NCBI GenBank assembly: GCA_963783835.1
Contig: CAWAOX010000015.1
Span: 124,001 to 188,000, forward strand
Length of the DNA: 64,000 nt
Direction of reading: 5' to 3'
Source of the DNA: CAIQPS01 sp963783835
GTDB taxonomy: Bacteria > Actinomycetota > Thermoleophilia > RBG-16-64-13
The translations under genes were made by a program, and so were the position numbers. Shown here one piece after another: positions 34,183 through 42,316 of the stretch. The notes under the pieces are model-generated. The model searched no databases. It was not told the DNA's origin and saw nothing but the letters and a program-made list of their open reading frames with translations. Each line of letters begins with the position of its first letter. Position 1 is the stretch's first letter.

Positions 34183-36780
34183 ATGGCAGAAGACAGAGCC
34201 CCGAACGGCAAGTCCGGTGAGAAGACGCTCATCAGGGACATCAGCTTCTGCGGGGTCCCCGAGAACGGGTCCAATGCCTCGATGGTGGATGTGAAGGACG
34301 GCAAGATCATTCGCATCCGCCCGATGCACTACGACTGGAAGTATGACCCCGAGAAGTCCATGAACCCCTGGAAGATGGTAGTGCGGGGGCAGACGTTCGA
34401 ACCGAGCATGAAGACGCTCATCCCGCCGTATTCCATCGCGTACAAAAAGCGCGTCTACTCTCCCGCCCGCGTTCGCTATCCCATGAAGAGGGTGGACTGG
34501 GATCCCAACGGCGAACGGAACCCGCAGAACCGGGGCGTCAGCAAGTACGTGCGTATCTCCTGGGACGAAGCGCTCGACACCATCGTAAGCGAGATGAACC
34601 GGCTCAAGGAAAAGTACGGCCCCACGGCCCTTCTCTATCAGTGCGACCAGCACGGCGAGAACAAGGTAGTGCAGGCCTGTCACGGCGCCGGCCGCAAGCT
34701 CCTCCCGCTCTGGGGAGGCTACACCCTCCAGATCCGGCAGCCCGACAGTTGGGAAGGCTGGTGGTGGGGCAGCAAGCACTTCTGGGGATGCGAGCCGGTG
34801 GGCCAGGGCAAGCAGAGTAACCTGCTCTACGACGTGGCCAAGAACTGCGAGCTGCTCCTGTTCTGGGGCTGCGACCAGGAAACCACCCCGTGGGGCTGGC
34901 AGGGTCAGCTTCCCAGCCGCCTCAGCTACTGGTACACCGACCTCGGCATCAAGCAGATCTACGTGTGCCCCGACCTCAACTACGCCGCGGCCGTGCACGC
35001 CGACCGGTGGATCCCGGTGCTCCCCAACACGGACGCCGCTCTCTACCTGGCCGTCTGCTACCAGTGGTTCAAAGACGGCACCTACGACAAGGAATACCTG
35101 AGAACTCACGCAGTGGGCGTCGAGGCGTTCGAAGCCTACGTCATGGGTGACGAGGACGGCGTTCCCAAGACCCCGGAATGGGCCTCACCGATCTGCGGCG
35201 TCTCGTCGCGGGTCATCAAAGCCCTGGCGAAGGAATGGGCCTCCAAGCGCACCAGCGTGGTCATCGGCAACGGCGGCCCCGGCATCCGCGGCCCTTACGC
35301 CACCGAGCCCGCCCGCCTGCAGAACATCTGCCTGGCCATGCAGGGACTGGGCAAACCCGGCATCAACCAGGTGAAGATGATCGAGTGGGGCCTCTTCGAC
35401 TATCCGGATCAGTACGCACAGCCCAAGCCTTTCCGCGTGCCGAACCTGCGCTCCGCGTATACCGGCGGCCACCCGTCCGATCTGAACCACCCGTCACTGC
35501 CGAAGACCTACGTTCCTAAGGCTATACTCGAGGGTGAGTGTGACTGGTGGGGCTGCGAGTCCGAGACGGCCCCGCGCGAAGACCAGTTCGTCCACCGGTC
35601 CTACCCGGCCGAAGGTTGCTCCAAGATCCACGCCGTGTGGACCGACTCCCCGTCCTGGATCACCTGCTGGAACGACGGCAACAGCTACATTCGGGCCATG
35701 CGGCACCCCGACATCGAGTTCATGTGGTGCCAGCACCCCTGGCTGGAGAACGACGCTCTCCTGGCCGACATCATCCTCCCGGTCAACACCAAGCTTGAAG
35801 AGGACGATATCGCCGGCGATATCTTCAGCGGTCAGTACAACCTGCTGTTCCCCGAGCACAAGTGCGTCGAACCTCTTGCAGAGTCCTTCAGCGACTACGA
35901 GATCGTCTGCATGCTCGCCGACCGGCTCGGTCTGCTCGAGGAGTACACCGGCGGCAAGAGCATCCCGGAGCTCATCAGATACGGCTACGAGACCTCCCGC
36001 TGCTCAGACCTCATCACGTGGGAAGATCTGCAGGACAAGGGCTACCTCGTGATCCCGACTGCCGACAAGTGGGAAGACGAACCTGCCGGATTCCAGAGGT
36101 TCTACGAAGATCCCAAGAAGAATCCTCTCACGACTCCCACCGGCCTTCTGGAGTTCGAATCCACGGGCCTCAAGGAGAACTTCCCCGACGACCTCGAACG
36201 GCCCCCTGTGCCCAAGTGGGTGGCCGAAGGGATCAGCCACGAAGAGACTCTGGGCACCGAGAGAGGCAAGAAGTATCCCCTTCTCGTAATCTCCAACCAC
36301 CCGCGCTGGAGCGTCCATTCGCAGCACGAGGACATCACCTGGCTCCGGGAGATCGAGACCTGCAAGATCACCGGTCCCGATGGATATCAGTACCACCCGG
36401 TCTGGCTGCATCCGTCATTGGCTGAGTCGCGCGGCATCAAGCACGGCGACGTGGTCTCCATCTTCAACGACCGCGGCACCGTCCTAGGCGCGGCCTACGT
36501 GACCGAGCGCATCATGCCCGATGTGGTCTACATCGACCACGGCGCCAAATGGGATCCCATCGATCCTGGCGTCATCGACCGCGGCGGTGCGATCAACACG
36601 ATCGTCCCGCGCAACACCACCTCGAAGAACGCGGTGGGCCACGCGGTCAGCGGCTTCCTGGTCGACATCGAGAAGACCGACATGGAAGCGCTCAAGCGGA
36701 AGTACCCAGCGGCGTTCGAGCGGCCCTTCCACCCCTGTGCGGGTCCCGGATTAGAGGCCTGCATCCTAGGAGGTGAATGA
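34183..36780 (+). CDS. Transhydroxylase-family molybdopterin large subunit 4 (divergent subgroup)
   Basis: An 865-residue bis-MGD enzyme, clear paralogue of large subunit 3 (shared ISWDEALD, QHGENKVV, RQPDSWEGWWWGSKH, QHPWLENDALLADIILP, and the ending EKTDMEALKRKYPAAFER). The Mo-ligand Ser189 is present; the pyrogallol-site His/Tyr/Arg set is not. No N-terminal cluster motif and no export signal. The ATG follows GGAGGTAGG. Its stop overlaps the small subunit by ATGA. Together with small subunit 4, which has a different cluster set from 1 and 2, it probably acts on another polyphenol or at another redox potential than the athL-type pairs. Confidence 0.88.
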   Translation: MAEDRAPNGKSGEKTLIRDISFCGVPENGSNASMVDVKDGKIIRIRPMHYDWKYDPEKSMNPWKMVVRGQTFEPSMKTLIPPYSIAYKKRVYSPARVRYPMKRVDWDPNGERNPQNRGVSKYVRISWDEALDTIVSEMNRLKEKYGPTALLYQCDQHGENKVVQACHGAGRKLLPLWGGYTLQIRQPDSWEGWWWGSKHFWGCEPVGQGKQSNLLYDVAKNCELLLFWGCDQETTPWGWQGQLPSRLSYWYTDLGIKQIYVCPDLNYAAAVHADRWIPVLPNTDAALYLAVCYQWFKDGTYDKEYLRTHAVGVEAFEAYVMGDEDGVPKTPEWASPICGVSSRVIKALAKEWASKRTSVVIGNGGPGIRGPYATEPARLQNICLAMQGLGKPGINQVKMIEWGLFDYPDQYAQPKPFRVPNLRSAYTGGHPSDLNHPSLPKTYVPKAILEGECDWWGCESETAPREDQFVHRSYPAEGCSKIHAVWTDSPSWITCWNDGNSYIRAMRHPDIEFMWCQHPWLENDALLADIILPVNTKLEEDDIAGDIFSGQYNLLFPEHKCVEPLAESFSDYEIVCMLADRLGLLEEYTGGKSIPELIRYGYETSRCSDLITWEDLQDKGYLVIPTADKWEDEPAGFQRFYEDPKKNPLTTPTGLLEFESTGLKENFPDDLERPPVPKWVAEGISHEETLGTERGKKYPLLVISNHPRWSVHSQHEDITWLREIETCKITGPDGYQYHPVWLHPSLAESRGIKHGDVVSIFNDRGTVLGAAYVTERIMPDVVYIDHGAKWDPIDPGVIDRGGAINTIVPRNTTSKNAVGHAVSGFLVDIEKTDMEALKRKYPAAFERPFHPCAGPGLEACILGGE

Positions 36781-37610
36781 TGGGCAAGGTCCTGGTCATC
36801 AACTACGACATCTGTAACGGCTGCTACAACTGCCAGATCGCCTGCAAGGACGAGCATGTCGCCAACGACTGGTCGCCCATCGCCAAACCGCAGCCCGACA
36901 CCGGCCAGTTCTGGAACAAGGTGTACGACAACGTGCGCGGCCAGGTACCCAAAGTCAAGGTCACCTACGAGCACAGCATCTGCCAGCACTGCGACGACGC
37001 CCCCTGCATCAAGTCCTGCAACGTCCACGCCATCTACAAGCGTGACGACGGGATCGTCATCATCGATCCGGACAAGTGCCGTGGCAACCAGATGTGCCTG
37101 ACCGCCTGCCCCTACGAGAACGTCATCTACTTCAACGACGCTCTCAACATCGCCCAGAAGTGCACGTTCTGCGCGCACCTGCTGGACGACGGCTGGACCG
37201 AGCCCCGCTGCGCCGACGCCTGTCCCACCGGCGCCTTCACCTTCGGCGACGAAGACGATCCGAAGATCAAGGAACTGGTCGCCAAGGCCGAGCCGCTCAA
37301 GCCGGAACTCACGGTCAAACCTCGGGTCTTCTACATCGGCAAGCCCAAGAAGTTCATCGCGGGCGCGGTGTTCGATCAGGAAGCCGACGAGTGTCTCGAG
37401 GGCGTCAAGGTCACCGCGACCAACAACGAGACCGGTGGCAAGCTGACCGCCACCACCGACAGCTACGGCGACTTCTGGCTGAAGGACCTCAAGAACGGCA
37501 CCTACACGCTGCTCATCGAGAAGTCCGGTTACCTGGCCCAGAAGGTCGGCCCCGTCGATGTCACCAAGAAGGACATGAACATCGGCGACATCGCCATGTG
37601 GAAGGCGTGA
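36777..37610 (+). CDS. Iron-sulfur small subunit 4 with NarH-like cluster variant and beta-sandwich domain
   Basis: A 277-residue partner of large subunit 4. Four Cys motifs are present: CNGCYNCQIAC (13-23), CQHCDDAPCIKSC, CRGNQMCLTACP (Cys101, Asn104, Cys107, Cys111) and CTFC...CADACP. In the third motif Asn104 stands where the second Cys would be, the same place that nitrate reductase NarH has Trp (CRGWRMC) and builds a [3Fe-4S] cluster. I therefore predict three [4Fe-4S] and one [3Fe-4S] cluster, unlike small subunits 1 and 2. Residues about 200-277 form a carboxypeptidase-regulatory-like domain (GGKLTATTDSYGDFWLKDLK). ATGATG start overlapping the large-subunit stop, AGGAGGTGA upstream. 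Confidence 0.9.
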   Translation: MMGKVLVINYDICNGCYNCQIACKDEHVANDWSPIAKPQPDTGQFWNKVYDNVRGQVPKVKVTYEHSICQHCDDAPCIKSCNVHAIYKRDDGIVIIDPDKCRGNQMCLTACPYENVIYFNDALNIAQKCTFCAHLLDDGWTEPRCADACPTGAFTFGDEDDPKIKELVAKAEPLKPELTVKPRVFYIGKPKKFIAGAVFDQEADECLEGVKVTATNNETGGKLTATTDSYGDFWLKDLKNGTYTLLIEKSGYLAQKVGPVDVTKKDMNIGDIAMWKA

Positions 37611-37658
37611 CACCGACCTGCGGCGGTGACACGGGTTTGAAGATCTGGTGAAGAGTCG

Positions 37659-37686
37659 GGGGCCCGCCCCGCGAGGGGCGGGCCCC
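37659..37686 (+). terminator. Terminator of transhydroxylase operon 4
   Basis: Perfect 12-base arms (GGGGCCCGCCCC / GGGGCGGGCCCC) around GCGA, followed by GCCTTG without a true T-run. It lies 48 bases after the small-subunit stop. Confidence 0.72.
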
Positions 37687-37735
37687 GCCTTGCTGCCTCG
37701 GCGGCATGAGGTGCAACGAGTAAAGGGAGCGACCG

Positions 37736-38164
37736 ATGAGTGTCAAGATCGAGCACGTCGAATGGCCGGATCGGCCCGACGTCATGATGCCGTATTCGCC
37801 CGCGATCAAGGTCACCGGGGGAAGCATCCTGTTCTTCGCGGGTGTGACGGCTGCTCCCGTGTATCACAGCCACCCTCACATCCCGGCGGAGTTCGACAGC
37901 ATCCCGCCGGACATGCTCACCCAGGCCCGCATGACCATGGAGAACCTCAAGAAGTCCGTCGAAGCGGCCGGCGGGACCCTGGAGAACGTCGTCCACTGCA
38001 AGCGCTACCTCACCAACCTCGATCTGCAGGACGACCTCAATAAGGTGTGGAACGAGTACATGGGCGCCTACAAGCCCACCTCTACCACCGTTCAGGTGCA
38101 GCGCCTGGCTACCGATCCGCGCTGCCTGGTCGAGATCGACGCCATTGCGGCCATCGACGAGTGA
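37736..38164 (+). CDS. RidA/YjgF/UK114-family protein
   Basis: A 142-residue RidA-superfamily protein (GGSILFFAGVTA, QARMTMENLKKSVEAAGGTLENVV, and the ending TTVQVQRLATDPRCLVEIDAIAAI). Classical RidA hydrolyses reactive imines from PLP enzymes using a conserved Arg; that Arg is not at the usual place here, where CLVEIDAIA follows. Members without it often act as hydrolases or tautomerases in ring-degradation gene clusters. The position between the transhydroxylase operon and the TatD-like hydrolase gene suggests a role in handling a pathway intermediate such as an enol or enone. Its own ribosome site is AAGGGAGCGACC. Confidence 0.85.
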   Translation: MSVKIEHVEWPDRPDVMMPYSPAIKVTGGSILFFAGVTAAPVYHSHPHIPAEFDSIPPDMLTQARMTMENLKKSVEAAGGTLENVVHCKRYLTNLDLQDDLNKVWNEYMGAYKPTSTTVQVQRLATDPRCLVEIDAIAAIDE

Positions 38165-38224
38165 GGTTGTGCCGCGGCGACCGGTACCAGCTTTTCCACC
38201 AAAGACCTAAGGAGTGATCTGACC

Positions 38225-39019
38225 ATGCGTTTCATCGATGCCCACCTGCACACCGACATGGTCGAGGACAAACAGCTCCAGAAGCTGGTCATGATGGGCA
38301 TGGAGGCGGCTGTCGTCCCCAGTCCACATATGTTCCTCGGTAGCCGCGACGCGGACGCGGTGCAGCTCCTGTGGGAGCGTTTTCTCGGTATGGAGACTAC
38401 CACCGCGAAGACGCTCGGCTTCGAGCTCTTCACCAGCCTGTCCGTGCCCTTCTTTGGCGTGAATCGCGCCGACACCGAGAAATGTCTGGCCAAGCTGCCC
38501 GACTTTCTCGAGAACGAGCGGGTAGTCGCCCTCGGCGAGATCGGTCTCGACACGGCGACCGAGTACGAGAAGGATCTCTTCCGGGAGCATCTGCGGATCG
38601 CGAAGGCCCACGATCTTCCCGTGATACTTCATACCCCCATCCGCCTGGCACCCCAGGGCAAGACGGTGCTTCCCCAGGTGTTCGACATCATCAAAGAGGA
38701 GGGCTTCCCGGTAGAGCGTTGCGTGTTCGATCACGCCGGAGAAGAGAGCCTGGATTACAGGGCGAAGACCGGAGGCATGGTCGGTTTGTCCATCTGCTGG
38801 GACAAGATGCCGCCCGAGCCCGCGGCCCGCTACGTCATCGACCATCCGGAGATGCGCGACAAGATCATCATCAACTCGGAACTGGGCGGCGAGGGGAACG
38901 ACTACTTCATGGTGCCCCGGGTCATCCTGGCCATGAAGCTGTTCGGCCTCGACAAGGCCACCATCGACAAGGTGTGCTACCAGAACCCGAGGGACTTCTT
39001 CAAGCTCCCCGTCAACTGA
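38225..39019 (+). CDS. TatD-like metal-dependent hydrolase
   Basis: A 264-residue TIM-barrel hydrolase with FIDAHLH (His7, His9), LGEIGLD (metal Glu), VILHTP and FDHAGEE, the metal ligands of the TatD/amidohydrolase superfamily. TatD proteins proper are DNases, but many relatives in catabolic clusters cleave ring lactones or decarboxylate. It follows ridA by 60 bases with its own ribosome site (AAGGAGTGATCTGACC) and lies between the transhydroxylases and the importer. A role in hydrolysing a conjugate or ring-derived lactone is possible; substrate unassigned. Confidence 0.82.
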   Translation: MRFIDAHLHTDMVEDKQLQKLVMMGMEAAVVPSPHMFLGSRDADAVQLLWERFLGMETTTAKTLGFELFTSLSVPFFGVNRADTEKCLAKLPDFLENERVVALGEIGLDTATEYEKDLFREHLRIAKAHDLPVILHTPIRLAPQGKTVLPQVFDIIKEEGFPVERCVFDHAGEESLDYRAKTGGMVGLSICWDKMPPEPAARYVIDHPEMRDKIIINSELGGEGNDYFMVPRVILAMKLFGLDKATIDKVCYQNPRDFFKLPVN

Positions 39020-39091
39020 CGCCCACGTCTTCGGCGAACCCAACAACCTAAAGAGGGAGGTGGATAAGCGTCGAAGCCCGCAGCTGATAAG

Positions 39092-39143
39092 CTACCGGAG
39101 GACCGGTAGGGGGTTGTCTCAACAAGCCTATCGGGCCTATCAT
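39092..39143 (+). promoter_or_regulatory. Candidate promoter and inverted repeat before livK
   Basis: TTGTCT (39114-39119), 18 bases, TATCAT (39138-39143; five of six bases match the -10 consensus). Immediately upstream is an inverted repeat CTACCGG-AGGA-CCGGTAG (39092-39109). The repeat is not the TTCC-N7-GGAA type, so the transporter may respond to a different regulator. Confidence 0.45.
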
Positions 39144-39177
39144 GAATTCGTACTGTGATCTATCCCTAGGAGGGGAA

Positions 39178-40647
39178 ATGTCAGAGAAAGATGAAGGGCT
39201 GCTGAAGTCTTCAGTCAGCCGCCGCCAGTTCCTCAAAGTGGCCGGCGTCGCGGGTGCGACGATCGGCGTAGCGGGCGGACTGGGCGGGCTTGTTGCCGCC
39301 TGCGGTGAAGCCGAGGAAACGACGACCACGACCGCCGCTCCGGCGACGACCACTACCGCCGCAGCTGCGACCACCACTACCGCCGCGGGCGCGACCACTA
39401 CGGTCAGTGCCGCCGCCGAGATGGGCCGCGAGATCAAGATCGGCTTCGTCAGCCCGTTGACCGGGGGATTGGCCTCCTTCGGCGTGCCCGACAAGTACTG
39501 CGTCGACAGGGCAGAGGAAGCAATCGGCGACGGCATTGTCTGCGGTGACGGCAAGAAGCACCCGGTCAGCATCATAGTCAAGGACAGCCAGTCCGATGGG
39601 GCCCGCGCTGCTCAGGTGACGGGCGACCTCATCAACAACGACAAGGTCGATCTCGTCACAGCGGCCTCCACGCCCGACACCGTCAACCCGGTGGCCGACC
39701 AGGCCGAGGCCGGTGGAACGCCCTGTATCACCAACGACTGCCCGTGGCAGCCGTACGTCGCCGGCCGCAGCCAGGGGAACCTGGAGGCGGTGTTCAAGTG
39801 GACGTATCACACCTTCTGGGGTCTGGAGGACGTCCAGGCGACGTTCCTCGATATGTGGAGTCAGGTGCCCAACAACAAGGTCGTCGGCGCCATGTACCCG
39901 AACGACGCCGACGGTAACGCATGGCTCCCCGGCTGGGAACCAGTGTATACGCCGGCCGGCCTGACCGCCGTCGTGCCCAGCCAGTATCAGGTCGGGACCG
40001 AAGACTTCACCAGCCAGATCGCCGAGTTCAAGAAGGCGGGCGCCGAGATCGGCATGGGCGTGTTCATCCCGCCGGACTTCACCAACTTCTGGAAGCAGGC
40101 CATCCAGCAGGGGTGGAAGCCCAAGCTGGCCACGTACGCCAAGGCTCTCCTCTTCCCGCAGTCGGTCGAGGCTCTCGGCGACATCGCCAATAACCTCACC
40201 ACCGAGGTGTGGTGGACCCCGAGCCACCCGTTCACTTCGTCGCTCCTGGGTGAGACCTGCAAGGAGTTCGCGGACAAGTTCACCGCGGCAAATGACAATG
40301 CCCAGTGGACTCAGCCACTGCTGCATTTCATCGTCTTCGAGATGGCGGTGGACGCTCTGAAACGGGCCACCAACGTGGACGACAAAGAGGCGATCATCCA
40401 GGCCGTCAAGACCACCAAGCTCGATACCATCGGCGGTCCGATCGACTTCACAGCTCCGATCGTCGGGGCGAAGCCGCCGTTCCAGGTCGGCCCCTGCCAC
40501 ATCACCGAGAACGTCTACAAGACCCCGCTCGTGGGTGGCCAGTGGCGGACGGGCACGACCTATCCGTTCGACCTCACCATCGTCAGCACCGCGGCTGCCA
40601 AAGACCTAGGCATCCCGATTCAGGACAAGGTGCAAGAGTACGTCTAG
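39178..40647 (+). CDS. Branched-chain-type ABC transporter substrate-binding lipoprotein (Tat-exported)
   Basis: A 489-residue periplasmic-binding-type receptor. From the ATG at 39178 (AGGAGGGG upstream) it has a twin-arginine signal SRRQFLKVAG (Arg15-Arg16), lipobox LVAAC (Cys42), a Thr/Ala linker to about residue 85, and the receptor from about 90 (KIGFVSPLTGGLASFG). It belongs to the LivK-like family whose ligands include amino acids but also aromatic acids in ring-degrading bacteria. Placement after the transhydroxylase genes suggests an aromatic or polyphenol-derived ligand. A Tat rather than Sec signal implies folding before export. A hairpin separates it from livG. Confidence 0.92.
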   Translation: MSEKDEGLLKSSVSRRQFLKVAGVAGATIGVAGGLGGLVAACGEAEETTTTTAAPATTTTAAAATTTTAAGATTTVSAAAEMGREIKIGFVSPLTGGLASFGVPDKYCVDRAEEAIGDGIVCGDGKKHPVSIIVKDSQSDGARAAQVTGDLINNDKVDLVTAASTPDTVNPVADQAEAGGTPCITNDCPWQPYVAGRSQGNLEAVFKWTYHTFWGLEDVQATFLDMWSQVPNNKVVGAMYPNDADGNAWLPGWEPVYTPAGLTAVVPSQYQVGTEDFTSQIAEFKKAGAEIGMGVFIPPDFTNFWKQAIQQGWKPKLATYAKALLFPQSVEALGDIANNLTTEVWWTPSHPFTSSLLGETCKEFADKFTAANDNAQWTQPLLHFIVFEMAVDALKRATNVDDKEAIIQAVKTTKLDTIGGPIDFTAPIVGAKPPFQVGPCHITENVYKTPLVGGQWRTGTTYPFDLTIVSTAAAKDLGIPIQDKVQEYV

Positions 40648-40681
40648 ACGCGCGGAGGCTAGGTCCGTGTGTTGATTTTCG

Positions 40682-40713
40682 GGGCTGCCGCGCGTGAAAG
40701 CGCGCGGCAGCCC
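40682..40713 (+). terminator. Hairpin after the receptor gene
   Basis: Perfect 13-base arms (GGGCTGCCGCGCG / CGCGCGGCAGCCC) with loop TGAAAG, followed by GTTT. Probably a terminator or message-stabilising end that keeps receptor mRNA above that of the membrane components. Confidence 0.78.
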
Positions 40714-40763
40714 GTTTCTGGCGCAACAGAAGCTCGTGCGGGCATCTTTTGGGCCTGTTTTCC

Positions 40764-40793
40764 TTGACCTCAGGCGGCGTCGTATGACATTCT
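40764..40793 (+). promoter_or_regulatory. Candidate promoter before livG
   Basis: TTGACC (40764-40769), 18 bases, CATTCT (40788-40793). A good -35 and a poor -10. It lies after the hairpin and would let livGFHM be transcribed separately from the receptor. Confidence 0.35.
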
Positions 40794-40893
40794 GTGTGAC
40801 TGCATGCTGGGACCATTCCGGGACGGGCCCTGCGGAGTAACACACACACAGGGAAGGAAGGGGTACTGGGATGACGGACGGAGGTGGATCCAC

Positions 40894-41619
40894 TTGACGG
40901 TAGCTTTAGAAACCCAAGGCCTTCGCAAGTCGTTCGGAGGGGTCTTGGTCATCGACGACCTCAGCATCAGCGTGGAGGAGGGAGAGGCCCTCGGGATAGT
41001 CGGTCCCAACGGGGCCGGCAAGACCACGTGGTTCAACCTCATCACCGGAGCGGTGCAAGCCGACGACGGCAAGGTGATCTTTGGCGGCAAGGACATCACC
41101 CACCTCTCCAAGCATGAGCGGTGCCGCCAGGGCATCGGCCGCACGTTCCAGATCCCCAAGCCCTTTTCGGGCATGACCGTGTTCGAGAACGTCCTGGTGG
41201 GAGCCACCCACGGTCGCAACATGAAAGAAAGAGCCTCCTACGAGCACTGCATAGATATTCTCGAGATAACCGGGCTGGAGAAGAAGATAAACGTTCTGGC
41301 CGGTTCGCTCACCCTGCTCGAGCGCAAGCGTCTCGAGTTGGCCCGGGCACTCGCGACCGACCCGAAACTGCTGCTCTTAGACGAGATCGCCGGCGGTCTC
41401 ACCGAGGCCGAGGTGCAGGAACTCCTGGAGGAGATCCGCAAGCTCAGGGCGACGGGGATCACCATCGTCTGGATCGAGCATATCGTGCATGCTCTTCTCG
41501 CGATCGTCGACCGCATCACCGTCATCCAGTTCGGGCGCAAGCTGTGCGAGGGCGATCCACACGAGGTCATGAACAGCCAGGAAGTCCAGGCCTGCTACAT
41601 GGGAGGGACGCCGGCATGA
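40894..41619 (+). CDS. livG: Branched-chain-type ABC transporter ATP-binding protein LivG
   Basis: A 241-residue ABC ATPase with Walker A GPNGAGKTT, the LivG-specific GIGRTFQIPKPF, signature region AGSLTLLERKRLELARAL (LSGG replaced by TLLE, as is frequent in LivG) and Walker B LLLLDEIAGGL. The TTG at 40894 with GGAGGTG upstream places the conserved start (TVALETQGLRKSFGG) at the N-terminus; an ATG at 40804 would add 30 unconserved residues. It works with LivF on the LivHM channel. ATGA overlap with livF. Confidence 0.93.
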   Translation: MTVALETQGLRKSFGGVLVIDDLSISVEEGEALGIVGPNGAGKTTWFNLITGAVQADDGKVIFGGKDITHLSKHERCRQGIGRTFQIPKPFSGMTVFENVLVGATHGRNMKERASYEHCIDILEITGLEKKINVLAGSLTLLERKRLELARALATDPKLLLLDEIAGGLTEAEVQELLEEIRKLRATGITIVWIEHIVHALLAIVDRITVIQFGRKLCEGDPHEVMNSQEVQACYMGGTPA

Positions 41620-42314
41620 GCCTTCTCGAGATCGAAAACGCCAGCGTCTACTACGAGGATTTCCAAGCCCTCTACGATGTCAACATCAAGATCGACGAGG
41701 GCGAGATCTTCGCCTGTATCGGCGCCAACGGGGCCGGCAAATCCACCATGCTGAAGACCGTGGCCGGAGTGCTTGTACCTCGCCGGGGCCGCATCTTGTT
41801 CGACGGTCAGCCCATCGACCACATGCCCACCTACAAGCGGGTGGAGGTCGGCATCTCCTCGGTACCGGAGGGTCGCCGGGTGTTCCCCAGCCTCACGGTG
41901 AACGAGAACCTCATCATCGGGGCCTACCGGAACCGCAAAGGCCCCTGGACCACCGACACCATCTACGAACTCTTCCCCCTGCTCCAGCCTCTCAAGAAGC
42001 GGCAGGCGGCGGGGCTCTCAGGCGGAGAACAGCAGGCGCTCGCCATCGGCCGCGCCCTTATGGCCAACCCCCGCCTCGTCCTCATGGACGAGGTCTCCCT
42101 GGGTCTGGCCCCGGTGGTCATCAAGCGGATCTATGACTCCTTCCCCACCTTGATCTCCAACGGTTGCACCATCTTGGTGGTGGAACAGGACGTCCAGCAC
42201 GTGCTGACCGTGGCTTCGCACGTGGCCTGCTTCCTCGAGGGGCGCATCGCGCTCCAGGGTCGGCCCGACGAGCTGACCAATGAACAGATAACCGCTGCCT
42301 ACTTCGGGGTATAG
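41616..42314 (+). CDS. livF: Branched-chain-type ABC transporter ATP-binding protein LivF
   Basis: A 232-residue second ATPase of the importer: Walker A GANGAGKST, SSVPEGRRVFPSLTVNENL (LivF hallmark), signature LSGGEQQALAIGRALM, Walker B LVLMDEVSLGLAP. Overlaps livG by 4 bases and precedes livH by 2 bases. Confidence 0.95.
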   Translation: MSLLEIENASVYYEDFQALYDVNIKIDEGEIFACIGANGAGKSTMLKTVAGVLVPRRGRILFDGQPIDHMPTYKRVEVGISSVPEGRRVFPSLTVNENLIIGAYRNRKGPWTTDTIYELFPLLQPLKKRQAAGLSGGEQQALAIGRALMANPRLVLMDEVSLGLAPVVIKRIYDSFPTLISNGCTILVVEQDVQHVLTVASHVACFLEGRIALQGRPDELTNEQITAAYFGV

Positions 42315-42316
42315 AC

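Noticed and set aside
22562..36780. Formate dehydrogenase, arsenate/arsenite or nitrate-type function for the large subunits
   Set aside because: They have no N-terminal cluster motif, no Sec/Cys at the Mo-ligand site, no Tat signal, and a PDSW Ser ligand with transhydroxylase-like small subunits.
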